A stretch of DNA of 64,000 nucleotides from Cyanobacteria bacterium OH_CBrB_359 (GCA_023433065.1 JAEZET010000004.1:1001159-1065158); one strand, 5' to 3'; counted from the first letter of the stretch, positions 7,318-16,654 are shown. The notes: a model not told the origin generated them from the sequence alone. A program made the numbers and translations.

Positions 7318-7980
7318 ATGATACAAAAAGTTCAATCTTACTTGCCTGCATTTAAAGGTTCTTTAATGGACAATATTGGCACTTTAAATTCTCCTGAGCC
7401 TCAACCAGTTAAAGATGTTCCAGCAACTACTGTTGCAGTTTCTGATACTGTAGAAAAATCAATCCCACAAGAAGTTGCTGCTCAATCTGTTGATAAGAGT
7501 AAAAAACCTAAAAAAGGAATAATTCAATCAACCAAAGATGTTATAAGAACTGTCAAAAAATTCTTTGTTTCAATAGGTGAGTACGGAAAAGGTGCTGCTA
7601 AAGGAATTTTAGAAGGTGGATTTTTTGGTGGTTTAACATTTGGAGCTTTAAAATTAATTAATGCGGTCAAGAAATTTAGATTTGATAGACAATTAAAAAA
7701 TGCAGCCAAAAAAGGCGCTGAAGTTATTGCAGATGCAGCCAAAAATGAAACAGTTAGAGAAGCTGTTCAAACAACTGCAAAAGTCGCAGGAAAAGCTGTA
7801 AAAGAAGGTGCAGAAGCTGTAGCTAAAAAAGTACGCTACTTACCTGCTAAGACATTGGGCATAATTGTTGGTGTCGCCATATTGATAGGCAATCTTTGGA
7901 AGGCATCACTTAATGCAAATGATAAAAAAGCGGATGTTGATCACAGATATACGCAGACCCCTATAGTTGATGGAAAATAA
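7318..7980 (+). CDS. Lineage-specific protein of unknown function with N-terminal PAFK motif, 220 aa
   Basis: I recognise no family. A TAGGAG site precedes the ATG. There is no signal peptide; PAFKG lies at residues 10-14, then a Pro/Val/Ser-rich linker to about residue 60. A basic region follows, then a Gly-rich hydrophobic stretch (about 95-113), an Ala/Lys-rich amphipathic region (about 120-175) and one clear hydrophobic segment near 181-197. The shape suggests a membrane-associated protein and recalls the 225-aa protein at 55054-55731, which also joins this type of motif to a hydrophobic helix and Ala/Lys-rich helices. It is a single gene ending at a strong terminator. Confidence 0.72.
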   Translation: MIQKVQSYLPAFKGSLMDNIGTLNSPEPQPVKDVPATTVAVSDTVEKSIPQEVAAQSVDKSKKPKKGIIQSTKDVIRTVKKFFVSIGEYGKGAAKGILEGGFFGGLTFGALKLINAVKKFRFDRQLKNAAKKGAEVIADAAKNETVREAVQTTAKVAGKAVKEGAEAVAKKVRYLPAKTLGIIVGVAILIGNLWKASLNANDKKADVDHRYTQTPIVDGK

Positions 7981-7993
7981 TAAACAAAAAATA

Positions 7994-8023
7994 AAAGTCC
8001 GGTGAATAGACCGGACTTTTTTT
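7994..8023 (+). terminator. Rho-independent terminator
   Basis: AAAAGTCCGG and CCGGACTTTT form a perfect stem with an eight-base loop followed by a T run, 14 bases after the stop of the upstream gene. Confidence 0.92.
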
Positions 8024-8042
8024 AGTATATTTAATAAGGTTA

Positions 8043-8051
8043 TGATATAAT
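8043..8051 (+). promoter_or_regulatory. Extended -10 promoter for ycf23
   Basis: TGATATAAT is a perfect extended -10 element 40 bases before the ATG. The -35 region is poor, as usual for extended -10 promoters. Confidence 0.5.
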
Positions 8052-8091
8052 CAAGTTTGTAATTTTATTATTAGTTATTCGGGAGAGTAAA

Positions 8092-8850
8092 ATGAAAAGA
8101 ATAGACACATTTAAATCGCATTTAAAAGAAAAAAAGGCTATAAAGGTAATTGCAGGTATAGACAACTTTAATCTGGAAAATATTAAAAAAGTTGTGAGTG
8201 CTGCAGATCAGGCAAAGGCTAGTGCGGTTGATATATCATACGGTAAAGGAATTTTTGATTTAGTATCTCAAATCACAGATTTGCCGATTTTCGTATCTTC
8301 AATAGTTCCAGAAGAACTTTCTGAAGCTGTTGAATACGGTGCTGATGCAATAGAAATCGGTAATTATGATGTTTTATATAGAAAAGGTACAAAAATTTCC
8401 GCAGAACGAGTTTTAAATATAGTTAATGAAACTCTTTCGCTCTTGAATGGAAGAGAAATCTTTATCTCTGTTACTGTACCTGGGCACATTGAAGTCTCTG
8501 AGCAAATAGCACTTGCTAATGAACTTGAGGCCTTAGGTATTGATTTAATTCAGACAGAAGGTGCGGCAACTGTTACTGCTCAATCAGCGGGTGCCAGAGG
8601 TCTTTTAGAGACTGCTCAAGTCTCTATTTCTAACACTATTGAATTAACAAGAAATACATCAATACCGATTATGTGTGCAAGTGGAATTACTACGACAACA
8701 GCACCTATGGCATTCGCTGCTGGTGCAAGCGCAATTGGTATAGGCTCTTGTGTTAATAAATTAGACTCAGTTATTGCTATGATAGCTGTAATTCGTACAT
8801 TAATAGAACAAACAGAGTATAAACACGAATCTGATTTATTGAATGTTTAG
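8092..8850 (+). CDS. ycf23: Ycf23 / DUF561 TIM-barrel protein
   Basis: The 252 residues match the Ycf23 (DUF561) family, a TIM-barrel protein conserved in cyanobacteria and in some algal plastids and related to small phosphate-binding barrels. Visible features are the VIAGIDNF strand near the N-terminus, GADAIEIGNYD, the LIQTEGA strand, and the late PIMCASGITTTTAPMAFAAGASAIGIGS segment, which resembles a phosphate-binding loop. GGGAGA precedes the ATG. No biochemical role is established that I can name. Its presence is one of the main reasons for placing this organism near Cyanobacteria. It has its own promoter and terminator. Confidence 0.85.
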   Translation: MKRIDTFKSHLKEKKAIKVIAGIDNFNLENIKKVVSAADQAKASAVDISYGKGIFDLVSQITDLPIFVSSIVPEELSEAVEYGADAIEIGNYDVLYRKGTKISAERVLNIVNETLSLLNGREIFISVTVPGHIEVSEQIALANELEALGIDLIQTEGAATVTAQSAGARGLLETAQVSISNTIELTRNTSIPIMCASGITTTTAPMAFAAGASAIGIGSCVNKLDSVIAMIAVIRTLIEQTEYKHESDLLNV

Positions 8851-8868
8851 TTTGCTTTGGATTAATTT

Positions 8869-8894
8869 GGCATGCAGCTTTGCATGCCTTTTTA
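8869..8894 (+). terminator. Rho-independent terminator
   Basis: GGCATGCA-GCTT-TGCATGCC is a perfect 8-bp hairpin followed by TTTTTAT, 18 bases after the ycf23 stop. Confidence 0.92.
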
Positions 8895-8908
8895 TATGAG
8901 GAATAATT

Positions 8909-9922
8909 TTGCAGCCTTTTATTTTTAGAGAGTTTGAGTATAAATTAATGAACCAAGATGATATATATGTATCAATCGATCGGTTAACTCGTTTTAAACA
9001 TCCTGAGGAGAGATATTACAGGGTTTTCGAAGAAATTTTGTATAAATATTCTATAAGTCCAAAGCTCTCCAAAAAACAAATTGCAATGCTTGATTTATCT
9101 TATATATCAGAATACGCAGCTTTAATTTTAAATGATTCAATTGACAAATTATATCCTAAAATTAAATCTGATTTTTTATATTCACTATTTTGTAACTTTG
9201 AAGCAAATATATTTAAAATAGATTCTCAATCTCAAAAATTAATGAATCCAAAGTTAAATTTCGACCAATTTTTTAATTCTTTAAATCCAAATCAGCAACA
9301 CCCGGATAATCTTTTATTGTATAAGCATTTATTGCTAAAAAATGCAGGTGCTAAAGATATTTCTAAATTTCGAAGAAAATTTAAAGCTAAATTTCCTATT
9401 TCAAAATTAATTTTAGTCGAAGGAATTACGGAAGAAATTTTACTTCCGATTTTCTCCAAATTGTCAGGTTTTGACTTTAACAAAGAAGGTGTTTATGTAC
9501 TTGCTACAGGGGGTAAAAGCAAGATTATAAAGTCTTATCTTCAATATAATAAGAGCTTAAAAATTCCAATTTTTATTTTATTAGATAAAGATGCCCAACA
9601 AGTTTATTCGAATGCTAAATCTTTACTTCGCCCGAAGGACAAAATTTATATTATAAAAAACGGTGAATTTGAAGATATTCTACCTAAAAAATTACTAAAA
9701 AGAGCTTTAAATTCAAGCTATTATGATATTTCTTCGATTAAGTTATCAGAATTTAAAATTAATATACCTGCTTGTAAAATTTTAGAAGAGATATATAAAA
9801 AACACAGCCTGGGGGAATATCAGAAAGCAGAATTTGCTAAAATCGTGGCTGAAACAACAAAATATAAAACTGATATTTCAGATGAAATAAAAGAAATAAT
9901 TTCTTTAATTAGATTGCTATAA
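8909..9922 (+). CDS. Stand-alone TOPRIM-domain protein (OLD-nuclease-like, without ATPase)
   Basis: The C-terminal half carries a TOPRIM fold: Glu171 in LILVEGITEE, a following TGGKSKI segment (200-206), Asp226/Asp228 in ILLDKDAQ, and the acidic NGEFEDILP (251-259) typical of OLD-family and related TOPRIM nucleases. The N-terminal 150 residues are helical and unrecognised; no ABC-ATPase motifs are present, unlike true OLD proteins. The TTG start is supported by GAGGA six bases upstream; the next ATG is 13 codons later without such a site. The function may be DNA or RNA cleavage in repair or defence. Its stop overlaps the convergent gene by six bases. Confidence 0.72.
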   Translation: MQPFIFREFEYKLMNQDDIYVSIDRLTRFKHPEERYYRVFEEILYKYSISPKLSKKQIAMLDLSYISEYAALILNDSIDKLYPKIKSDFLYSLFCNFEANIFKIDSQSQKLMNPKLNFDQFFNSLNPNQQHPDNLLLYKHLLLKNAGAKDISKFRRKFKAKFPISKLILVEGITEEILLPIFSKLSGFDFNKEGVYVLATGGKSKIIKSYLQYNKSLKIPIFILLDKDAQQVYSNAKSLLRPKDKIYIIKNGEFEDILPKKLLKRALNSSYYDISSIKLSEFKINIPACKILEEIYKKHSLGEYQKAEFAKIVAETTKYKTDISDEIKEIISLIRLL

Positions 9923-11779
9923 TTTATTATTATCTTTTTTTATATATATTTCTTCGGGATTATGCAGTAATCCTTCAAGTTGACTTGGGTAAATATTTCC
10001 AAATTTATTTCTTAAAGCGACAATCCTAAGTGGAGAATATAAATAAATTATAGGTTTATAGTCATATACAATTTGTTGATATTGATCATATAGTTTTTTG
10101 CGTTCTTTAAAATTTAGTTTCAGTGCTGCCTGATTAAAAATATTGTCTAACTGGATTTCCCATGGCTCAATATCCTGTATTTTTTCATCAGAAAGTCTCT
10201 TATTGAATAAGTGCAAGGGACCATATGAATACCAAACATTTTTTCCACTATGCGGCTCCAAAGCTGACCCTGTAAATCCAATGATTACGCAATCCCAGTC
10301 AAGAGAATTAGTAATTTTATTTACAAGTGAATTAAATTCTACAGGCTTAAAATTAATTTTTATACCTATATCTTGCAAATCTTGCTTAAGCATAACGCCT
10401 ATTGCTTCTCTTTCGGTATTTCCAGCATTTGTTAATAAATCAATTTCGACTTCTTTCCCTGTTTTATCATGCAAAATGCCATTTTTATCCCAAGAAAAAC
10501 CGGATTTTTTAAGCAATTCTTTTGCATATTTAATATCTCTTATGTGGCCTTTTTTTAGTTTTTCATTTATAAAAATTGATGAAAGCGCTTCTGCTGTAAA
10601 CAATGGCTGCCCAACACCATTTGCTATATTTGCTACAAGGCTTTCCCTGTCGATTGCATAATCTACTGCAGTTCTAAAATTAATATCGTTAAACCAGGCC
10701 TGTTTGTATTTGGGCACATAATATTTGCCTGACTGATTTTTCCTTTTATTTAAATTGAAAGTAATAAACATAGTGCCTGTGTCCGGACCTAGGTTATATA
10801 CAGTATAATCAGATTTTTTTTCAAGTTCTTTAAATCTTGATGCATCCTTTCCTCTTATTCCAATTACATCAAGCTCTTTAGCTTCAAATTTTAGGATTTC
10901 ATTATTTAAATCCCCGACAATCAAGAATATATATTTCTCTATGTAAGGAAGCTTTTGTTTTTTACTGTTTATTACGTAATAATTAGGATTTCTTTTCATA
11001 ACAACTCTTTGAGCGGGTACATATTCATGTAATTTAAAAGCGCCGCTTGTGACAAATTCTGTCGGCTTTGTATTAGAACTCCAGTAAGAATCAAAATATC
11101 TTTTACCTTTTTTTAACACAGGTTTTAAAATATGTTCAGGTGCAATTGGAGTCGCAAGCAGCCTTAAAAAAGGAGCAAAAGGCTTTGGAGTTGTAAATTT
11201 GATTGTGTAATTGTCAATTTTTGAAATAGTAGGTTCTTGACCGTCTACTAAAATAGAATCTCTGGTACTGGTATTCCCAAAGCCACCAAGAATTATATCA
11301 TTCCAAGTAAATACAACATCCTCAGCAGTTATATCTTTTCCGTCAGACCATTTTAAACCTTTTCTCAATGTTATAATATAAGTCATATTATCAGAGGAAA
11401 CTTTTATTTTTTTAGCCATTTTAGGGATAACCTGTCCACTAACAGCATCAGTAGTTACAAGCGAGTCAAACATCATATCTGCTATTTGAGATGAGGTAGC
11501 ATCTTTTGAAACCCATGGGTTAAATGTTTTAGGACCTTCTCCGATTATTGAAGTAACAATATTCCCACCAAAAGTGCCAATCGGAGAATTTGACTGCAAA
11601 TAGTCAACTCCGTTAATTGTCACATTCTCTGGTTCTTTATACTTTGATGAAACTTTTAATGTTTGGAATGACTCATCTTTTTTCCCAATCCCGTTTTCAG
11701 GACGGTCAATTCTAAAACAAGCCGCCATTATTACTATTATAAAAAGAATTAAAATAACTAATTTTTTAATCATTCTCAT
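9917..11779 (-). CDS. Oligopeptide/dipeptide ABC transporter substrate-binding protein (SBP family 5)
   Basis: The protein of 620 residues has an N-terminal hydrophobic export segment ending in MAAC (about residues 18-21), a possible although imperfect lipobox, followed by a family 5 extracellular solute-binding domain. Typical segments are WVSKDATSSQIADMMFDSLVT, LRKGLKWSDGKDITAEDVVFTW and the late FNQAALKLNFKERKKLYDQYQQI. It would capture peptides or similar solutes outside the inner membrane for an ABC importer; no permease or ATPase is adjacent. A second ATG two codons in is an equal start candidate. It is monocistronic. Confidence 0.9.
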   Translation of the reverse strand: MRMIKKLVILILFIIVIMAACFRIDRPENGIGKKDESFQTLKVSSKYKEPENVTINGVDYLQSNSPIGTFGGNIVTSIIGEGPKTFNPWVSKDATSSQIADMMFDSLVTTDAVSGQVIPKMAKKIKVSSDNMTYIITLRKGLKWSDGKDITAEDVVFTWNDIILGGFGNTSTRDSILVDGQEPTISKIDNYTIKFTTPKPFAPFLRLLATPIAPEHILKPVLKKGKRYFDSYWSSNTKPTEFVTSGAFKLHEYVPAQRVVMKRNPNYYVINSKKQKLPYIEKYIFLIVGDLNNEILKFEAKELDVIGIRGKDASRFKELEKKSDYTVYNLGPDTGTMFITFNLNKRKNQSGKYYVPKYKQAWFNDINFRTAVDYAIDRESLVANIANGVGQPLFTAEALSSIFINEKLKKGHIRDIKYAKELLKKSGFSWDKNGILHDKTGKEVEIDLLTNAGNTEREAIGVMLKQDLQDIGIKINFKPVEFNSLVNKITNSLDWDCVIIGFTGSALEPHSGKNVWYSYGPLHLFNKRLSDEKIQDIEPWEIQLDNIFNQAALKLNFKERKKLYDQYQQIVYDYKPIIYLYSPLRIVALRNKFGNIYPSQLEGLLHNPEEIYIKKDNNKL

Positions 11780-11886
11780 ATCTAAAAGTTATCATAAAAT
11801 ACCAAAATTTAATATAATCGATAATACAGTCTTTATCAATTGACTAATGAACTTATTGACTATATACTACTCAAGGAGGCATAAAT

Positions 11887-12318
11887 ATGGAAATTTGGCA
11901 GATTTGGTGTTCGATAGGTTTAATCCTTCTATTACTAGAAATGTTTACACCGGCATTATTTTTTATAAATTTAGCAATTGCAGCGTTTTTTTCTGCTATT
12001 TTTGCATATCTTGGTTACTCATTTCTCGCTCAAACAATAGTATTTAGTATATTAGCAATACTTTGTATTTCGTTTTTAAGACCATTTATGCTGCAAAAGA
12101 TTAAAAATAACGGAAAAAAAACGGGCATCGAAGATAAGTATTTTGGACATCAGGCAAAAGTAGTCCATGATGTTACCGCAACTTCAGGACGCATTGCTTT
12201 ATACGGTGAAGAATGGGATGCCAGAAGTGTAAATGATGATTTTATTCCTCAAGGTAGTTTTGTAAAAATAGTGAAAAATGAAAGTTTAATAATGTACGTA
12301 GAAAGTATAAAGGAGTAA
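11887..12318 (+). CDS. NfeD-like membrane protein
   Basis: The 143-residue protein has three hydrophobic segments (about 7-27, 30-47, 48-65) followed by a soluble OB-fold-like domain containing GHQAKVVHDV and GRIALYGEEWDARS, the hallmark of the short NfeD family. NfeD proteins pair with stomatin/slipin proteins and help organise membrane microdomains. AAGGAGG precedes the ATG and the slipin gene begins two bases after the stop, so the pair forms the standard NfeD-slipin operon. Confidence 0.9.
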   Translation: MEIWQIWCSIGLILLLLEMFTPALFFINLAIAAFFSAIFAYLGYSFLAQTIVFSILAILCISFLRPFMLQKIKNNGKKTGIEDKYFGHQAKVVHDVTATSGRIALYGEEWDARSVNDDFIPQGSFVKIVKNESLIMYVESIKE

Positions 12319-12320
12319 AT

Positions 12321-13295
12321 ATGGATATAATTTCTCTTGTACTATTAGTTCTAGTTATAGTATTTGTTGTAAAAGGCTTTAAAATTGTAAAGCAAGCCGA
12401 GGTCATGATAATAGAAAGACTCGGTAAATTTGAAAAAGTTCTTGATTCAGGTATACATTTTATTATACCGATTATTGAAAATCCGAGAGGTACATTTTGG
12501 AAGCAAGTTGCAAAAGCACCCGATGGTAGAACCTACAGCTATTATGCTGAAAAATACAGAATTGATTTAAGAGAATCCGTATACGATTTTCCCCGTCAAA
12601 ACGTTATTACAAAAGACAATGTTTCAATAGGCATTAACGCTTTGATATATTTTCAAATAGTAAATCCCAAAAGTGCTGTTTATGAAATCCAAAATCTTCC
12701 TGAAGCAATTGAAAAGCTTACACAAACGACATTAAGAAATATCATAGGTGAGCTAGATTTAGACGAAACTTTAGTTTCAAGAGATACAATAAATGCAAAA
12801 TTGCGTGCGATACTTGACGAAGCTTCAAATAAATGGGGGGTTAAGGTTAATCGTGTTGAGCTCCAAGACATTATTCCTCCTGCTGATATACAAGCTGCTA
12901 TGGAAAAGCAAATGAAGGCGGAAAGAGATAGAAGAGCTGCAATTTTAGAAGCTGAAGGTCTTAAAAGATCTGCGATTTTAAAAGCTGAAGGGCAAAGAGA
13001 ATCAGAAATTAATCAAGCAGAAGGTGATAAACGTGCTGCAATATTAAGAGCGGAAGGTAAAGCTGAAGCCCGAATTGTAGAAGCAAATGCTGAAAAAGAA
13101 GCAATACAAAGGATAATAGAAGCAATAGCCGGCACAGGGCAACCTGATAAGTACCTTATTGCTGTGAGATATCTTGATACTTTAAAACATATGGTTGAAG
13201 GCAAAGACAATAAGGTTGTTTATATGCCATATGAAGCAACAGGTATTTTAAGCTCCGTAGACGGTATCAAACAAATGTTAGACGCTAATAAATAA
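12321..13295 (+). CDS. Slipin/paraslipin (stomatin-SPFH family, QmcA-like)
   Basis: The 324 residues contain one N-terminal membrane segment (about 3-20), the SPFH core with IIERLGKFEKVLDSGIHFIIP and DNVSIGINALIYFQI, and a C-terminal coiled coil with several repeats of the AEGxKRAAILxAEG type (about 205-245). The protein forms oligomeric scaffolds at the membrane and is expected to work with the NfeD protein encoded just upstream. AAAGGAG precedes the ATG. Family assignment is secure; the membrane partner is unknown. A terminator follows. Confidence 0.94.
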   Translation: MDIISLVLLVLVIVFVVKGFKIVKQAEVMIIERLGKFEKVLDSGIHFIIPIIENPRGTFWKQVAKAPDGRTYSYYAEKYRIDLRESVYDFPRQNVITKDNVSIGINALIYFQIVNPKSAVYEIQNLPEAIEKLTQTTLRNIIGELDLDETLVSRDTINAKLRAILDEASNKWGVKVNRVELQDIIPPADIQAAMEKQMKAERDRRAAILEAEGLKRSAILKAEGQRESEINQAEGDKRAAILRAEGKAEARIVEANAEKEAIQRIIEAIAGTGQPDKYLIAVRYLDTLKHMVEGKDNKVVYMPYEATGILSSVDGIKQMLDANK

Positions 13296-13311
13296 CTCTA
13301 ATATACTTAAA

Positions 13312-13347
13312 ATAAAAACAGGCAAGCTTTATATCAGCCTGTTTTTT
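13312..13347. terminator. Bidirectional terminator between slipin and miaB
   Basis: AAAAACAGGC and GCCTGTTTTT form a stem flanked by A and T runs, and overlap the stop codon of the convergent miaB gene. Confidence 0.85.
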
Positions 13348-14665
13348 ATTGTTCTTTTCCATATAAGCACCAGGTTTGGGCTTTATCAATTTTTACGTTT
13401 GTAAAATCTCCGATTTTAGCTGTATTTGATGCAAAATGGACTAGTTTATTATTTCTGGCTCTGCCGGTAAATATTATTTGATTATTTTTCTCTGTTTTGT
13501 CTTCAATAAGAACTTCAACTATTTTACCGAGAAATTTCTTATTTGATTTTAGGCAGGCCTCTTTGTTTTTATCATTTAATAATTTCAAGCGCTCTTTTTT
13601 GACTTCTTCTGATATAAACAAATCTTTCATTTTAGCCGCTTTTGTTTTTTCTCTTGGTGAATATGCTGCTGTATTGGAATAATCAATCCCCAATTCATCG
13701 ATTATTGTTAAAGTATCATTGAATTGTTCTTCTGTTTCTCCGGGAAATCCCGCAATAAAGTCACTGGTAATCGCAACATTTTCAAAGCGCTCTCTAATTT
13801 TATTGACGATAGATTTATATTGCTCTCTGTCATATTTTCTATTCATAATTTTCAGAATTTCACTATTACCTGATTGCATAGGGATATGAAAATATTCGCA
13901 TACTTTATCACATTCTGAAACTGCATCAATCAAATCATCAGTAATATCAGTCGGATATGAAGTTACAAATCTTATGCGAAATTTATCTTCAATAGTATTC
14001 AGAAGTCTTAAAAGATTTGCTAATGTGGTTTTACTGTCATTGAAATCTTTTCCATAACTGTCTACATTTTGACCGAGTAGGGTAATTTCTTTATATCCTG
14101 AATTAACTGCATTTTTTACTTCTTTAAATATGTCCTCCGGCTTTCTGCTTCTTTCTCTGCCTCGGGTGAATGGAACTATGCAATAAGTGCAAAAGTTATT
14201 GCAGCCCTCTATAATAGGTATCCAGGCATTTACTCCGCTTGCCCTGTTTATGCCTGCATCTTTAGTTTCAGTTACTGTTGAATCCTGTGTAACTGCTATA
14301 ACTTTTTCATTATTGTTAACTCTGGTAATTAGTTCCGGTAGTTGATATATATTAGATGTCCCCAAAATTAGGTCAACATAAGGGGCACGCTTTTTGATAT
14401 TTTCTCTTTCCTGTTGGGCGACACATCCGCAAAATCCAATTTTTAAGTCGGGTTTTATTTTTTTCCATTTGCCCCATAGACCTATCCTGCTATATGCTTT
14501 GTCCTCAGAAAGTTGTCTTATGCTGCAAGTGTTAATAATTAGTAAATCAGCATCTTTTGCCTCATTTGTCTCAATATAACCAAAATGTGAGAGAATTCCA
14601 GAGATCCTTTCACTATCTGATTTATTCATTTGACAGCCTAATGTTTCTATATAAAGTTTCTTCAT
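13346..14665 (-). CDS. miaB: tRNA-2-methylthio-N6-dimethylallyladenosine synthase
   Basis: MiaB is a radical SAM methylthiotransferase that adds the 2-methylthio group to i6A37 of tRNAs reading UNN codons. The N-terminal UPF0004 domain shows ETLGCQMN, NTCSIR and GFCGCVAQ, providing three cluster cysteines. The radical SAM motif GCNNFCTYCIVPFTRGRE lies near residue 150, and a TRAM domain ends the protein. At 439 residues it is full length. CSIR and GRERSR fit MiaB better than RimO or MtaB. It is a single gene on the minus strand, divergent from the PPIase operon. Confidence 0.95.
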   Translation of the reverse strand: MKKLYIETLGCQMNKSDSERISGILSHFGYIETNEAKDADLLIINTCSIRQLSEDKAYSRIGLWGKWKKIKPDLKIGFCGCVAQQERENIKKRAPYVDLILGTSNIYQLPELITRVNNNEKVIAVTQDSTVTETKDAGINRASGVNAWIPIIEGCNNFCTYCIVPFTRGRERSRKPEDIFKEVKNAVNSGYKEITLLGQNVDSYGKDFNDSKTTLANLLRLLNTIEDKFRIRFVTSYPTDITDDLIDAVSECDKVCEYFHIPMQSGNSEILKIMNRKYDREQYKSIVNKIRERFENVAITSDFIAGFPGETEEQFNDTLTIIDELGIDYSNTAAYSPREKTKAAKMKDLFISEEVKKERLKLLNDKNKEACLKSNKKFLGKIVEVLIEDKTEKNNQIIFTGRARNNKLVHFASNTAKIGDFTNVKIDKAQTWCLYGKEQ

Positions 14666-14726
14666 TGCTTTATTATACTTAAAAAAAATATGATATACTA
14701 AAATAGTCTAAAAAATAGGAGATAAT

Positions 14727-15011
14727 ATGAGTACATATGTTAAAGCAAGCCATTTACTTGTGGCTACTGAAGAAGAAGCAAATAAATTAAGAGAAGAAAT
14801 AATGTCAGGTAAGGCATTTGCTGATGTTGCGGCTGAAGTTTCCATTTGCCCTTCTGGCGCAAATGGTGGTGATTTGGGCTATTTTTGCAGAGGGGAAATG
14901 GTCAAGGAATTTGAAGATGCAGCATTTTCAATGGAAGTAGATGAAATTTCTATGCCTATTAAAACAGATTTTGGCTATCATTTAATAAAATTAACTGACA
15001 AAAAAGATTAA
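14727..15011 (+). CDS. Parvulin-type peptidyl-prolyl cis-trans isomerase, 94 aa
   Basis: This is a minimal single-domain rotamase: KASHLLV at the start, SGKAFADVAAEVSICPSGANGGDLGYF in the middle and TDFGYHLIKLTD at the end, all standard parvulin signatures. It has no signal peptide, so it acts in the cytoplasm, like E. coli PpiC. TAGGAGA precedes the ATG. Its TAA overlaps the ATG of the next gene (TAATG), so it is translationally coupled to the M24 peptidase; a prolyl isomerase together with a prolyl peptidase is a sensible pairing. Confidence 0.93.
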   Translation: MSTYVKASHLLVATEEEANKLREEIMSGKAFADVAAEVSICPSGANGGDLGYFCRGEMVKEFEDAAFSMEVDEISMPIKTDFGYHLIKLTDKKD

Positions 15012-16654
15012 TGAAGGAAATAGTCAAAAAACTTAGAGGCCTTTTAAAAAAAAATGGAGCTTATGCAATTCTAATAAATTCAACTAATGAATTTTTGATT
15101 GAATATAATGAGCTGAGTAAGAATCTACGCTATAAAGTTACCGGTTTTTCCGGCTCTACAGGAGATGCTCTATTAACTTTGGATAAGTTATACCTTTTTG
15201 TCGATGGCAGATATCACGAACAGGCAGACATTGAGGTTGATAAAAAAAATGTTACTGTAGTTAAGTTAAAAATGACAGAACCATATATTAAAACACTTAT
15301 CTCAAAAATTAAGAAAAATTCAGTTGTTTTAATTAATGCATCTACCATATCGCAGCAATTCTTAAAGTCATTAGAGTCACATTTATGTGCTAAAAAATCA
15401 AAAGTTGAACTTATTGATATGAAAAATATTATTCAGTCCTCTAAAAGCACATATGAGTCTAAATCTATTGAAATAATTTCTGTACCTGATTCGATTTCAG
15501 CAAAAAATGCCGACAACAAACATCATAATTTTTGTTGCAATTTGAAAGATAATGAGTATACTATTCTTACAACAATTGAAGATATTGCTTATTTGACTAA
15601 TTTAAGGTCTTTTTATATTCCGTATTCTTCTTCATTTTGTGCAAAAGCTATTTTATCTAAAAAAAATGCAGTTATATTTTGCGATTTAGACTTGCCTAAT
15701 ATCGGTAAAAAATACCGGCAAATGCCGCTTGGCTCCTTTAGTAATGAGTTAGGTGAAATCCAAAATTCTAATATTTTTATAAATAAAAAATCTATAAATG
15801 CGAATGATTATAATGCAATAAATTCATCCAATAATATTTTTGAATCAGATTTTTCAAATTTAAAAACAGTCAAATTTGATACTGAAATAAATCATTTAAA
15901 ATACGCATTCACAAAAACTGATGATGCATTAACGATAATAAAAGATATGATTGATTCTAATAAAATATATTCAGAACTTGATTTTTATAATCAATTAGAG
16001 CAATCTTTTTACCAAAATGAAGCAATAGCTTTAAGTTTTAAGCCAATAGTAGCTGCTGGAAAAAATTCATCAATAATTCATTATTCACATTCGTCAAACG
16101 ATGTTTATTTAGAGGATGGCTCTTTGTTGTTAGTAGACTGTGGCGCTTACTATAACGGTGGATACGCTACTGATATAACAAGAACATTTATTAAAGGTAA
16201 ACCTACGATTAAGCAAAAGCAAGTATATACTACGGTATTAAAGGCATTTTTTGCTGCATATCATTCTTCCTATACAAAAGAGTCGACCTGGTTTGACATT
16301 GATAAAAAAGCAAGAAGTATGATAAACAGATTTAAAATAAATGGTTTTGAATTCTCTCATAGCACAGGTCACGGAGTAGGGTTAAGTGTTCATGAATCTC
16401 CTCCTTTTGTTTCACCTTCAAGTGTCTCCAAAACTCCTGTATATAAAAATGCTGTATTTACTATTGAGCCAGGAATTTACAAAAAAAATTATGGTGGCGT
16501 AAGACTTGAAAATACAATATATTCAGATATTATTAATGACAAAGTAAAATTAACTTCTTTTTCAAAGTTTCCGTTTGAAGAAAAATTAGTTGATTTTAAG
16601 ATGCTCACTAGAAAAGAAACAGGGTATTTTGAGAAATGGCAGGAACAATCATGA
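15011..16654 (+). CDS. M24 metallopeptidase, Xaa-Pro aminopeptidase family (three-domain type)
   Basis: The protein has 547 residues, with two creatinase-like N-terminal domains (GFSGSTGDALLTLDKLYLFVDGRYHEQAD near residues 48-75) and a C-terminal pita-bread catalytic domain. Metal ligands are visible: Asp in LLVDCGAYY, Asp in ATDITRTF, His in HSTGHGVGLSVHE, Glu in FTIEPGIY and Glu in VRLENT. Such enzymes release the first residue from peptides with proline second. It is the middle gene of a PPIase-peptidase-RNA methyltransferase operon and overlaps both neighbours by a few bases. Confidence 0.92.
   Translation: MKEIVKKLRGLLKKNGAYAILINSTNEFLIEYNELSKNLRYKVTGFSGSTGDALLTLDKLYLFVDGRYHEQADIEVDKKNVTVVKLKMTEPYIKTLISKIKKNSVVLINASTISQQFLKSLESHLCAKKSKVELIDMKNIIQSSKSTYESKSIEIISVPDSISAKNADNKHHNFCCNLKDNEYTILTTIEDIAYLTNLRSFYIPYSSSFCAKAILSKKNAVIFCDLDLPNIGKKYRQMPLGSFSNELGEIQNSNIFINKKSINANDYNAINSSNNIFESDFSNLKTVKFDTEINHLKYAFTKTDDALTIIKDMIDSNKIYSELDFYNQLEQSFYQNEAIALSFKPIVAAGKNSSIIHYSHSSNDVYLEDGSLLLVDCGAYYNGGYATDITRTFIKGKPTIKQKQVYTTVLKAFFAAYHSSYTKESTWFDIDKKARSMINRFKINGFEFSHSTGHGVGLSVHESPPFVSPSSVSKTPVYKNAVFTIEPGIYKKNYGGVRLENTIYSDIINDKVKLTSFSKFPFEEKLVDFKMLTRKETGYFEKWQEQS

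Noticed and set aside
10143..10661. 172-codon open frame on the plus strand
   Set aside because: It lies fully antisense to the solid family 5 binding protein and has no ribosome site or recognisable domain.
12905..13090. DNA-level tandem repeat inside the slipin gene
   Set aside because: It encodes the AEG/KRAAIL coiled-coil repeats normal for slipins, so it is not an independent repeat element.
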